Source: Lachnospiraceae bacterium NK4A144 (GTDB taxonomy: Bacteria > Bacillota > Clostridia > Lachnospirales > Lachnospiraceae). From it: a DNA stretch of 36,472 bases. Both the position numbers and the translations under genes were made by a program. Below are positions 28,963 through 36,257 of the stretch, piece by piece. A model generated the notes under the pieces. That model was not told where the DNA came from. It saw only the letters and a list, made by a program, of their open reading frames with translations, and ran no database searches. Every line of letters begins with the position of its first letter. Position 1 is the first letter of the stretch. The DNA is taken from contig AUJT01000031.1 in NCBI GenBank assembly GCA_000424365.1, forward strand, positions 5,813 through 42,284. The letters are read 5' to 3'.

Positions 28963-30090
28963 TCATGACAGACGATTTTTGAAGTCATCATATCCAAAGC
29001 TTCTTATTACTTCACATTCGCCATTGTCATGCATCAATGCAATATCAGGTAAAGGCATACCGTTAAATGTATTGTTCTTTACCATGGAATAGATCGCCAT
29101 ATCCTCAAATATGAGTGTCTCGCCAATTTCAGGCAGCCTGTCAAAGCTATATTCACCTATAACATCTCCTGCAAGACAGGTTCTGGATGCGAGCCGGCAG
29201 GTAACTGCTTTTTCATTTGGAAGCCCACTGCTGCGGAGTGGCGGGCGATATGGCATTTCCAGAACATCCGGCATATGGCATGCTGCTGATGCATCCAGGA
29301 TCAGTATCGGCATATCGCTCTCAACTATATCCATTACCTTTGTATAGAGATAACCCGCGTTTAGCGCTATTGCCTCTCCGGGTTCCAGATATACTTCGAC
29401 GTCATATGTTTCTCTTAAATGGAGTATCGTCTTTTCAAGAAGAGAAATGTCATATCCGGGCTTGGTTATATGATGTCCGCCGCCCAGATTTACCCATTTG
29501 GCTTCTTTTAAGTATGTACCGAAATTCTCTTCAACTGAGGCGACAGTCCGTGCCAAGGGTTCAGCATCCTGTTCACAAAGTGTGTGAAAGTGGATACCCT
29601 CAACACCCTTAGGAAGATGCTCCGGAAGATCTTTTCTTCGTATTCCCAGGCGTGAGCCCGGTGCACAGGGATCATATATTTCATGTCCTTCCTGTGTTGA
29701 ATACTCGGGATTTATACGGATCCCGACACTTACTCCGGACAGTTCCCAAATTGATCGATGAAGCTCCAGCTGACGCAGTGAATTAAAGCTGATATGGTCA
29801 CATATCTCACATACCTCGCGCATCTCACTTTCTGTATAGGCAGGGCAGAAAACATGATTTTCGCCCTGCATTTCTTCGTGAGACAGACGGGCTTCGTAAA
29901 GTCCGCTGGCGGTCGCACCGGAAATATATTTAGAGATTAAAGGATAAATACTAAACATCGAGAAGGCTTTTTGCGCCAGAAGAATATGGCATCCGGTCCT
30001 TTCTTCTACGGCATGCAGTATTTCAAGGTTGTCCCTGATCCTTTTTTCATCAACAAGATACACAGGTGTTTTAAGTTCAGTATCTTTCAA
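28963..30090 (-). CDS. nspC: carboxynorspermidine/carboxyspermidine decarboxylase
   Basis: PLP enzyme that decarboxylates carboxyspermidine to spermidine (or the nor-analogue). 375 residues of the alanine-racemase-fold group III family: PLP Lys in ILLAQKAF (about 42), GATASGLYEARLS, GIHFHTLCEQ, NLGGGHHITKPGYD, YLEPGEA and the active Cys in RTCLAGDVIGEY. The start is TTG 30090, after AAAGGA that overlaps the upstream stop codon; no nearby ATG fits the conserved N-terminus. It receives its substrate from the dehydrogenase encoded 12 bp upstream. Confidence 0.95.
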   Translation of the reverse strand: MKDTELKTPVYLVDEKRIRDNLEILHAVEERTGCHILLAQKAFSMFSIYPLISKYISGATASGLYEARLSHEEMQGENHVFCPAYTESEMREVCEICDHISFNSLRQLELHRSIWELSGVSVGIRINPEYSTQEGHEIYDPCAPGSRLGIRRKDLPEHLPKGVEGIHFHTLCEQDAEPLARTVASVEENFGTYLKEAKWVNLGGGHHITKPGYDISLLEKTILHLRETYDVEVYLEPGEAIALNAGYLYTKVMDIVESDMPILILDASAACHMPDVLEMPYRPPLRSSGLPNEKAVTCRLASRTCLAGDVIGEYSFDRLPEIGETLIFEDMAIYSMVKNNTFNGMPLPDIALMHDNGECEVIRSFGYDDFKNRLS

Positions 30091-30102
30091 TTCGTTTTTC
30101 CT

Positions 30103-31362
30103 TTATTCCACGGTTGCGGGATTTTCATCAACGATCCATGGCAGACCAAATTCTGTCAGCATTTCCATGTACGGATCGGGATCGAACTCATCAGTTGTGA
30201 GAGTACCTCTCTTATTCCAGATGCCATTTGCGACAAGTGCAGTACCGATCATTGCCGGAACGCCTGTTGTATAGCTGATCGCCTGGCTTCCGAGTTCTTT
30301 GTAGCATTCCTGATGATCACAAACATTGTAAATGCAGATGGTCTTTTCTTTTCCGTCTTTAATTCCGGTAAAGATACATCCGATATTTGTCTTTCCGACA
30401 GTTCTCGGTCCGAGTGATGCAGGATCCGGAAGGAGCGCCTTTAAGAACTGGATAGGTACGATCTCATGACCGTTGAAATTGATCGGTGTTGTGGAGAGCA
30501 TGCCTACATTTTCAAGGCACTTCATGTGTGTAAGATAGCTCTGGCCAAATGTCATGAAGAAACGGATCCTCTTTACACCTGGGATATTCTTTGCAAGAGC
30601 CTCGATCTCCTCGTGGTGCAGGAGATACATATCTTTCTTGCCGACCTGTGGGAAATCATATTCACGCTTAATGGACATTGCCGGTACTTCTATCCAGTGT
30701 CCATCTTCCCAATAGCTTCCCGGAGCGCTTACTTCTCTTAAGTTTACTTCCGGATTAAAGTTAGTTGCGAAAGGATATCCATGATCACCGCCATTACAGT
30801 CAAGAATATCGATCGTATGGATCTCATCAAAATAGTGCTTTAATGCATATGCAGAAAATACGCTTGTTACGCCGGGATCAAAGCCTGTTCCGAGGAGTGC
30901 TGTGAGTCCTGCGTCCTTAAATTTCTGATCATATGCCCACTGCCATGAATAATCGAAGTATGCGGAAAATCCTAAATCTTTACATCTCTTTTCGTAGATC
31001 TTTCTCCACTCTGGATCATCGGTATCTTCAGGCTCATAATTAGCTGTATCAACGTAATGAACACCGCAGGCGAGACAAGCATCCATGATGGTCAGATCCT
31101 GATAAGGAAGAGCTACATTAAGTACAACATCCGGCTTATATGAATTAATGAGAGCCTTAACTTCTTCTACATTATCAGCGTCAACCTGTGCAGTTGTTAC
31201 GATGGTAGATGTCTTGCCCTCAAGCTTATTCTTGAGATCGTCACACTTTGATTTTGTGCGGCTCGCTATGCATAATTCCTTAAAAACGGCACTGTTCTGA
31301 CAGCACTTCTGGATAGCAACCTGTGCTACGCCGCCGCATCCTATAACTAAAACTCTGCTCAT
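30103..31362 (-). CDS. carboxyspermidine dehydrogenase (saccharopine dehydrogenase-like)
   Basis: Reductively condenses putrescine with aspartate semialdehyde to carboxyspermidine using NADPH. 419 residues of the LYS9/saccharopine dehydrogenase family. The N-terminal Rossmann motif VLVIGCGGVAQVAIQKC (4-20), DVVLNVALPYQDLTIMDACL, GTGFDPGVTSVFSAY and WQWAYDQ with NCNGGDHGYP-type segments are typical. Adjacency to nspC assigns it to the polyamine rather than the lysine pathway. ATG overlaps the speE stop as ATGA, with AGGAGG inside the end of speE. Confidence 0.93.
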   Translation of the reverse strand: MSRVLVIGCGGVAQVAIQKCCQNSAVFKELCIASRTKSKCDDLKNKLEGKTSTIVTTAQVDADNVEEVKALINSYKPDVVLNVALPYQDLTIMDACLACGVHYVDTANYEPEDTDDPEWRKIYEKRCKDLGFSAYFDYSWQWAYDQKFKDAGLTALLGTGFDPGVTSVFSAYALKHYFDEIHTIDILDCNGGDHGYPFATNFNPEVNLREVSAPGSYWEDGHWIEVPAMSIKREYDFPQVGKKDMYLLHHEEIEALAKNIPGVKRIRFFMTFGQSYLTHMKCLENVGMLSTTPINFNGHEIVPIQFLKALLPDPASLGPRTVGKTNIGCIFTGIKDGKEKTICIYNVCDHQECYKELGSQAISYTTGVPAMIGTALVANGIWNKRGTLTTDEFDPDPYMEMLTEFGLPWIVDENPATVE

Positions 31363-32219
31363 GATTTGTTTTCCTCCTCACGTAAAAGATCCTCAACATA
31401 ACGCGGCAGCATGAATGAGCCGCAGTGAAGATTTGTTGTGTAATACCATGTTTTTATATTTCTGTCATTCCAGCGCTGACGATCAAAATCCTTTAACGGA
31501 TGATATTTCTTGCTGGCAAAGCCGAATAACCAGTATCCTGCAGGACATGTCGGGATATGTGCCTGATAAACACGATTTATCGGGAAGCTTCGATATGCCT
31601 TTCGGTGCATTGCTCTGCAGGAATCTTCGTCTTCATCAAAGAAGGGGCTGCCATGCTGGTAAACCATGATCCCGTCTTCGCGAAGGGCACGGAAACAGTT
31701 TCCGTAAAATTCCTTAGTAAACATGCCTGCTGTATGTCCGAGCGGGTCGGTACAGTCATTTATGATCAGATCATACTGGTCATGTCGTGACCTTAGGAAA
31801 CGAAGACCATTTTCGTTGTAGATCTTAACTCTTGGGTCATCTAATCCGCAGGCGTTATCCGGAAACCATTCTTTACAAACGTCGATAAAAAGCTGGTCTT
31901 CTTCAACGACGTCAATTTCTTCTATTTCATCGTAATATGATAGCTCACGCGCAACACCGCCGTCTCCGCCGCCGATCACCAGCACTTTTTTTACACCGGG
32001 GTGAACTGCCATGGGTACGTGAACGATCATTTCGTCATAAACGAACTCATCTGCTTCAGAAAAGATAACGCTCCCGTTGGAACAGAGAAAGCGTCCAAAT
32101 TCCGGTGATTGAAAAACATCTATTCTCTGATATTCACTTTCGCCTGAGAAAAGCTGTTTATTGACACGAATAGACATCTTTACATTGTTCGTGTGTAATT
32201 CTTCAAACCAGAATTCCAT
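31359..32219 (-). CDS. speE: spermidine synthase (polyamine aminopropyltransferase)
   Basis: Transfers an aminopropyl group from decarboxylated AdoMet to putrescine or another amine. 286 residues, normal length. Motifs: VLVIGGGDGGVARELSYYDE (nucleotide-binding loop), EIDVVEED, YDLIINDCTDPLGHTAGMFT with both catalytic-site Asp residues, YQHGSPFF and IPTCPAGYWLFGF. Translationally close to speA (1 bp between stop and ATG). No speD is visible in the window, so the source of decarboxy-AdoMet is unknown. Confidence 0.93.
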   Translation of the reverse strand: MEFWFEELHTNNVKMSIRVNKQLFSGESEYQRIDVFQSPEFGRFLCSNGSVIFSEADEFVYDEMIVHVPMAVHPGVKKVLVIGGGDGGVARELSYYDEIEEIDVVEEDQLFIDVCKEWFPDNACGLDDPRVKIYNENGLRFLRSRHDQYDLIINDCTDPLGHTAGMFTKEFYGNCFRALREDGIMVYQHGSPFFDEDEDSCRAMHRKAYRSFPINRVYQAHIPTCPAGYWLFGFASKKYHPLKDFDRQRWNDRNIKTWYYTTNLHCGSFMLPRYVEDLLREEENKS

Positions 32220-32220
32220 T

Positions 32221-33681
32221 TTAGTAGGTTCCTTTCTTCAGTACATTGAGGCGTGAGATATCATCGCTCTCAGGTCCCTGCATAGAGCAGCCTTTTTCCT
32301 GGGCAAAGCGGATGTATTCTATGATGTCACGGGTTATCACTTCTCCGGGGGCGAGGATCGGTATTCCCGGAGGGTAGCACATAACTGATTCCGCGCAGAC
32401 ACGTCCTGCACATTCCATTATCGGAAGAGATTCTTTATCCGCATAAAATGCCGTCTGTGGAGTAGTCACGACAGTGGGTGAGATATACTCTGCGGAAAAA
32501 AGTTTTTTCTCCGGCTTTGAATATAACCTGTAGATATCAGATAATGCACCTACCAGACGTTCTATATCCTGAATAGAATCACCGATCGAAATATATGCAA
32601 GGATATTGCTTATATCTCCAAATTCCATCTGAATGTCGTATTCATCACGGAGAAGATCGTAAACTTCGATACCGGCAAGTCCGATCCTGTGAGTCAGAAC
32701 AGCAAGCTTCGTTACATCAAAGTCATAAACACTTCCACCGTTTATCAGTTCTTTTCCGTAAGCATAGTAACCGCCGATCGCATTTATCTCTTCACGTGCA
32801 TACTCGGCCATACGGGCAACTTTTTCAAATGATTCTTTTCCGCGTAAAGCAAGATTTCTGCGAGAGAGATCGAGACTCGCCATCAGCAGATAGGAAGCGC
32901 TCGTAGTCTGTGTGAGGTTGATTATCTGTCCTACATATCCGGGATTCATCTGAGGTCCGAGGAGTAATAAGGAACTCTGTGTGAGACTTCCACCTGACTT
33001 ATGCATGGAAATGGAAGCCATATCTGCCCCTGCCTCCATGGCAGAGCAGGGGAGTTCATCGCTAAAGTAAAAGTGTGTTCCGTGAGCTTCATCAACCAGT
33101 GCAAGCATGTGGTGCTCATGAGCCATTTTTACGATAGTTCTGAGATCCGAGCAGATTCCGTAATAAGTAGGATTATTTATTAGTACTGCCTTGGCATCGG
33201 GATTTTCTTCCATTGCTTTTTTTACATCGGTAACTTCCATTCCAAGAGGTATGCCAAGCTCAGTATCTACTTTTGGATCGATGTAAACCGGAGTCGCACC
33301 GCAGAGAACAAGTGCGTTTATGGCGCTTTTATGCACATTTCGAGGAAGGATGATCTTGTCACCCGCCTTACATGCAGACAGTACCATGGCCTGCACGGCG
33401 GAAGTGGTTCCTCCGACCATAAGGAAAGAATGTGCAGCTCCAAATGCGTCTGCAGCAAGTTCTTCAGCTTCCTTGATGATGGAAACCGGATGACACAGGT
33501 TATCCAGCGGTTTCATGGAATTAACATCAATCCCTACGCATTGTTGTCCAAGGAAATTAACCAGCTCCGGATTTCCGCGGCCTCTTTTATGTCCCGGCAC
33601 ATCAAACGGAACGACATGTAATTTACGAAAGCGCTCTAAGGCATCATAGATCGGCGCCTTTTTTTGTTTTTCAAGATTCAT
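32221..33681 (-). CDS. speA: arginine decarboxylase, Orn/Lys/Arg decarboxylase fold
   Basis: Decarboxylates arginine to agmatine, the first step of this operon's pathway. 486 residues, the short aspartate-aminotransferase-fold form found in Firmicutes (SpeA/YaaO/Cad group). VPFDVPGHKRGRGNPEL opens the protein; VGGTTSAVQAM, VDEAHGTHFYF and the PLP-lysine motif SISMHKSGGSLTQSSLLL follow. The C-terminal domain has CYPPGIPILAPGE. Substrate Arg is inferred because aguA and aguB follow; lysine or ornithine cannot be excluded from sequence alone. Start ATG 33681 follows AGGGATGAG, just after the leader terminator. Confidence 0.92.
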   Translation of the reverse strand: MNLEKQKKAPIYDALERFRKLHVVPFDVPGHKRGRGNPELVNFLGQQCVGIDVNSMKPLDNLCHPVSIIKEAEELAADAFGAAHSFLMVGGTTSAVQAMVLSACKAGDKIILPRNVHKSAINALVLCGATPVYIDPKVDTELGIPLGMEVTDVKKAMEENPDAKAVLINNPTYYGICSDLRTIVKMAHEHHMLALVDEAHGTHFYFSDELPCSAMEAGADMASISMHKSGGSLTQSSLLLLGPQMNPGYVGQIINLTQTTSASYLLMASLDLSRRNLALRGKESFEKVARMAEYAREEINAIGGYYAYGKELINGGSVYDFDVTKLAVLTHRIGLAGIEVYDLLRDEYDIQMEFGDISNILAYISIGDSIQDIERLVGALSDIYRLYSKPEKKLFSAEYISPTVVTTPQTAFYADKESLPIMECAGRVCAESVMCYPPGIPILAPGEVITRDIIEYIRFAQEKGCSMQGPESDDISRLNVLKKGTY

Positions 33682-33693
33682 TTTTTCTCATCC

Positions 33694-33756
33694 CTAACTT
33701 AAAAAACAGGCAGTGCCGCGTATTACAGCACTGCCTGTTATCATTCTCTTAATCAT
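33694..33756 (-). CDS. possible 20-codon leader peptide overlapping the speA attenuator
   Basis: On the minus strand ATG 33756 opens MIKRMITGSAVIRGTACFLS and stops TAG, spanning the entire terminator hairpin (33700-33739). A ribosome in this frame would disrupt the hairpin. The Shine-Dalgarno is weak, and the two Arg codons are AGA and CGC. It may be a chance frame. Confidence 0.25.
   Translation of the reverse strand: MIKRMITGSAVIRGTACFLS
33700..33739 (-). terminator. intrinsic terminator in the speA leader (attenuator)
   Basis: Read on the minus strand, AACAGGCAGTGC and GCACTGCCTGTT form a perfect 12-bp stem around an 11-nt loop, followed by TTTTT. It lies 19 bp before the speA start codon. 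There is no gene upstream on this strand, because the next gene (34299) is divergent, so its only target is the polyamine operon's own leader. Confidence 0.8.
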
Positions 33757-33812
33757 TTCAGATCTGTCTCTGTCAGATTGCCTATTGAACGTTTCACAAG
33801 TGTGCTTTTGTC

Positions 33813-33845
33813 ATTACAGTTCACATGTAAATGAGTGAACGTAAT
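33813..33845. repeat. hairpin repeat family B, shortened copy within the speA leader
   Basis: ATTAC-A-GTTCAC...GTGAAC-GTAAT folds into stems of 6 and 5 bp. It is the family B outer stem with the CGTAAAC/GTTTACG inner part collapsed to ATGTAAATGA. Confidence 0.55.
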
Positions 33846-33962
33846 CTTTTAACACCGGTTATAGAGTAACCATCTTATAAAATTGAGCTTTTAACTCGAT
33901 CAATATGTGACTTCACGCCACTTCGGCAACGACCGCCAGAAATATTGTATCTATCGACATAC

Positions 33963-33990
33963 AGAATAACAAAAATAATCTGTATGTCAA
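33963..33990 (-). promoter_or_regulatory. promoter of the polyamine operon
   Basis: On the minus strand: TTGACA (33990-33985), a 16-bp spacer and TATTCT (33968-33963). A second TTGACA lies 18 bp upstream (34008-34003), and the two are part of an inverted repeat TCAACT-TTTC-AGTTGA that could be an operator. The predicted leader to speA is about 275 nt, containing a CAATAT/ATATTG-bounded stem with GC-rich interior, a GGTTA/TAACC hairpin, the family B hairpin and the terminator. Confidence 0.5.
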
Positions 33991-34128
33991 CTGAAAAGTT
34001 GATGTCAAATATATTCTTTTGATATTTTTAAACATATTGCATACATTTTATTATAATAATTGTGCAAGAATTCAATTTTGAATTTATCACGATAATACAC
34101 GAATGCACAAATACAATAACGTCACAAA

Positions 34129-34140
34129 TGTACGCGTACA
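34129..34140. promoter_or_regulatory. 12-bp palindrome in the speA/symporter gap
   Basis: TGTACGCGTACA is a perfect palindrome in an otherwise AT-rich divergent intergenic region. Operator-like; regulator unknown. Confidence 0.3.
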
Positions 34141-34208
34141 AAAGACAGTTGTCGGTGAATCCTTATAAAATCTAAACTTTCATGATCATTCTTTATCACT
34201 TTAAGAAG

Positions 34209-34227
34209 TTAAAGCGTAACGCTTTAA
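34209..34227. promoter_or_regulatory. operator-like dyad ahead of the symporter gene
   Basis: TTAAAGCG-TAA-CGCTTTAA has two perfect 8-bp arms and lies 72 bp before the symporter start. It resembles a regulator dyad but does not fit the CcpA cre consensus. Confidence 0.4.
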
Positions 34228-34298
34228 ATTTACTTGATTAGATAGTAAAATGTATCAACGTCACATTAAAAATAATCAAATGAAGGTTGATCAAAATT

Positions 34299-35762
34299 AT
34301 GGGTTTAGTTACAGCTATTTATAATCTTTTGTGGGGAGATCTTGTTACGATATCGTTGCCGGGAGGCGGATCACTGGGACTTTCTCTGTTAATCATTCTG
34401 CTTATTCCGGCAGGTATATTCTGTACAATCATTACACGTTTTTTACCTATAAGACTTTTACCAGAAATGCTGACCGTTGCAGTTGAAAAGAAAAATGAAA
34501 ATACAAACGGTAAGCAAAATGCTGTGTCCGGTCTGGAGGCCTTGATCGTTTCTACAGCTACACGTGTCGGCATGGGAAATCTGGTCGGAGTGGTAGCAGC
34601 AGTTTCTGCAGGTGGTGCAGGTGCGGTTTTCTGGATGTGGATCACTGCGATCATTGGTTCAAGCACAGCTTTTATAGAATCGACTCTGGCACAGATCTAT
34701 AAAGAAAAGGATCCTCTCTATGGTGGTTACCGCGGAGGTCCTGCGTTTTATCTTCATTCGCTATTTAAGGGAAAAAAGAAAAAGAGTATCCTGGCGATCC
34801 TCTTTGCGCTTTCAGGGCTGCTCTGCTGGTGCGGTATCAGCCAGGTTATAGGAAATTCTGTATCATCGGCATTTGATAATGCTTTTCATGTACCGCCTAT
34901 TGTTACAGCTGTTATTCTTTGTACGATAAGCGCATTTATCGTGCTTAGAAAGAATATATCAGTTAAGGTTCTGGATGTGATCGTTCCTGTCATGGCAACA
35001 TTCTATTTCGTGCTTACAGTGTTTGTGATCATTACAAATATCAGCGCACTGCCTTCGGTTTTCGGAAGGATATTCCAGGAAGCGTTTGGATTCAGACAGG
35101 CAGCTTCGGGAGCTTTTGGCGCTATCCTTATGAATGGTGTAAAGAGAGGGCTTTTTTCAAACGAGGCAGGCTCAGGTTCCGCTCCGTGTGCTGCGGCAGC
35201 GGCTGATGTGACCCATCCTGTAAAATCCGGTCTGCTGCAGGCACTCGGCGTATTTATAGATACGATCGTGATATGCAGCTGTACAGCATTTATGATGCTG
35301 CTGGTTCCGGACAGTGTTACGGCAGGACTCGGAGGAATGGATCTCCTGCAGGAAGCAATGAGATATCATTTCGGAAATATAGGCGTGATATTTATCGCTT
35401 TGACACTTTGGTTTTTCTGTTTCTCAACATTTATCGGAGTATTGTTCTATGCCCGCGGAAATGTTGCTTATGTTTTCGGTGATAACTGGACATCGCAGAC
35501 GATCTATAAAGTGATCGCTATCATAAATCTGTTTATCGGATGCATGGCAGCATATACCTTTGTATGGGATCTCGGAGATGTGGGAATCGGACTTATGACT
35601 ATTTTTAATATGATGGCGCTTATACCGCTTTCAAAGGAGGCTATTGAATCGCTGAAAGATTATGAGCTGAATCATATTAAGAAGCGAAAGACGGGCGGAG
35701 AGATCCGGCCTTTCGTAAAAAAAGACAGCATCATATGGCAGGAAGATAGTGAAGCTTCGTGA
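34299..35762 (+). CDS. alanine/glycine:cation symporter (AGCS family)
   Basis: Sodium- or proton-driven uptake of alanine or glycine (sometimes other small amino acids) across the membrane. 487 residues from ATG 34299; an upstream TTG at 34287 abuts the GAAGG ribosome site and is rejected. Signature segments: ATRVGMGNLVGVVAAVSAGG plus AGAVFWMW, YRGGPAFYL, GLFSNEAGSGSAPCAAAAAD and HPVKSGLLQALGVFIDT, with about ten membrane helices. Divergent from the polyamine operon across a 617-bp gap containing two palindromes. Followed by a terminator shared with tRNA-Gln. Confidence 0.93.
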   Translation: MGLVTAIYNLLWGDLVTISLPGGGSLGLSLLIILLIPAGIFCTIITRFLPIRLLPEMLTVAVEKKNENTNGKQNAVSGLEALIVSTATRVGMGNLVGVVAAVSAGGAGAVFWMWITAIIGSSTAFIESTLAQIYKEKDPLYGGYRGGPAFYLHSLFKGKKKKSILAILFALSGLLCWCGISQVIGNSVSSAFDNAFHVPPIVTAVILCTISAFIVLRKNISVKVLDVIVPVMATFYFVLTVFVIITNISALPSVFGRIFQEAFGFRQAASGAFGAILMNGVKRGLFSNEAGSGSAPCAAAAADVTHPVKSGLLQALGVFIDTIVICSCTAFMMLLVPDSVTAGLGGMDLLQEAMRYHFGNIGVIFIALTLWFFCFSTFIGVLFYARGNVAYVFGDNWTSQTIYKVIAIINLFIGCMAAYTFVWDLGDVGIGLMTIFNMMALIPLSKEAIESLKDYELNHIKKRKTGGEIRPFVKKDSIIWQEDSEAS

Positions 35763-35841
35763 TATAAAAGGCAGGAGACAGGTGAAGTGGTACTTACACT
35801 GGTAAAGAAATAAGAAATGTAAAAAGATATAACGGAAAAGC

Positions 35842-35875
35842 CCCGGAGAATGATCTTCTCCGAGGCTTTATAGAA
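35842..35875. terminator. bidirectional terminator between the symporter gene and tRNA-Gln
   Basis: CCGGAGAA-TGATC-TTCTCCG within AAAAGCCC...AGGCTTT gives a 7-bp core stem extended by AAAGCC/GGCTTT with a bulged C. It serves the symporter gene on plus and the tRNA on minus. Confidence 0.75.
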
Positions 35876-35877
35876 AC

Positions 35878-35949
35878 TGGGCTAGAAGGATTCGAACCTT
35901 CGAAGTGACGGAGTCAGAGTCCGTTGCCTTACCGCTTGGCGATAGCCCA
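35878..35949 (-). tRNA. tRNA-Gln (anticodon CTG)
   Basis: 72 nt on the minus strand with all four stems: acceptor TGGGCTA/TAGCCCA, a D-loop with AAGCGGTAAGGC, anticodon stem ACGGA/TCCGT around loop CTCTGAC (anticodon CTG, reading CAG) and T-arm GGTTCGAATCC. The CCA end is not encoded. The 5' UGGGCUA acceptor is typical of bacterial tRNA-Gln. Confidence 0.95.
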
Positions 35950-35962
35950 TCGACGATTTAAT

Positions 35963-35991
35963 ATGTTACACCTATTTGATTTAAAATGCAA
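35963..35991 (-). promoter_or_regulatory. promoter of tRNA-Gln
   Basis: On the minus strand TTGCAT (35991-35986), a 17-bp spacer and TAACAT (35968-35963), with the -10 ending 13 bp before the tRNA 5' end. Confidence 0.55.
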
Positions 35992-36021
35992 GAACTTTTT
36001 TTATCATTTTTGCGTCTTTTA

Positions 36022-36177
36022 AAGTAACAGTTCACACGTAAACGGAGCACTACGCTGCGGAGTTTACGACCAAGAAAGATGAAAAGCCATTGGATTTTGC
36101 CCATCGCCGGAGGCGATTTAATTGGCAAAATCCGTTACGTGAGCGAGCTGTAAGCGAGTGAACCAATGTCATTTAGT
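36022..36177 (+). repeat. hairpin repeat family B, large copy with a nested inverted repeat
   Basis: It begins AGTAACAGTTCACACGTAAA and continues CGGAG...GCGGAGTTTACG like the copy at 23326. The right arm is then interrupted by a second foldable block bounded by CATTGG (36088) and CCAATG, inside which GGATTTTGCC/GGCAAAATCC (10 bp) and ATCGCC/GGCGAT (6 bp) stack. The family ending, GTAAGCGAGTGAAC, resumes near 36150. No coding frame. Together with 35950-36021 this fills the gap between the tRNA and the transposase leader. Confidence 0.65.
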
Positions 36178-36188
36178 TAAGATACTTT

Positions 36189-36225
36189 GAGTTAGATTCT
36201 TTTAGGGGTCTAACTCATTTTTTTG
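36189..36225 (+). terminator. intrinsic terminator ahead of the IS end
   Basis: GAGTTAGA (36189-36196) and TCTAACTC (36209-36216) pair perfectly, followed by ATTTTTTTG. There is no plus-strand gene immediately upstream, so it may guard the insertion sequence against read-through or belong to a lost gene. Confidence 0.65.
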
Positions 36226-36257
36226 TAAAAAAACAGTTGACAAGAAAGCTCAAAAAT

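Noticed and set aside
33682-33960. T-box or known amino-acid riboswitch in the speA leader
   Set aside because: The T-box antiterminator signature (GGTGGNACCGCG) is absent and I recognise no lysine, glycine, SAM or guanidine aptamer core. It is therefore reported only as an uncharacterised attenuator.
34209-34227. CcpA cre site upstream of the symporter gene
   Set aside because: The dyad lacks the required ARCG...CAW arrangement on either strand.
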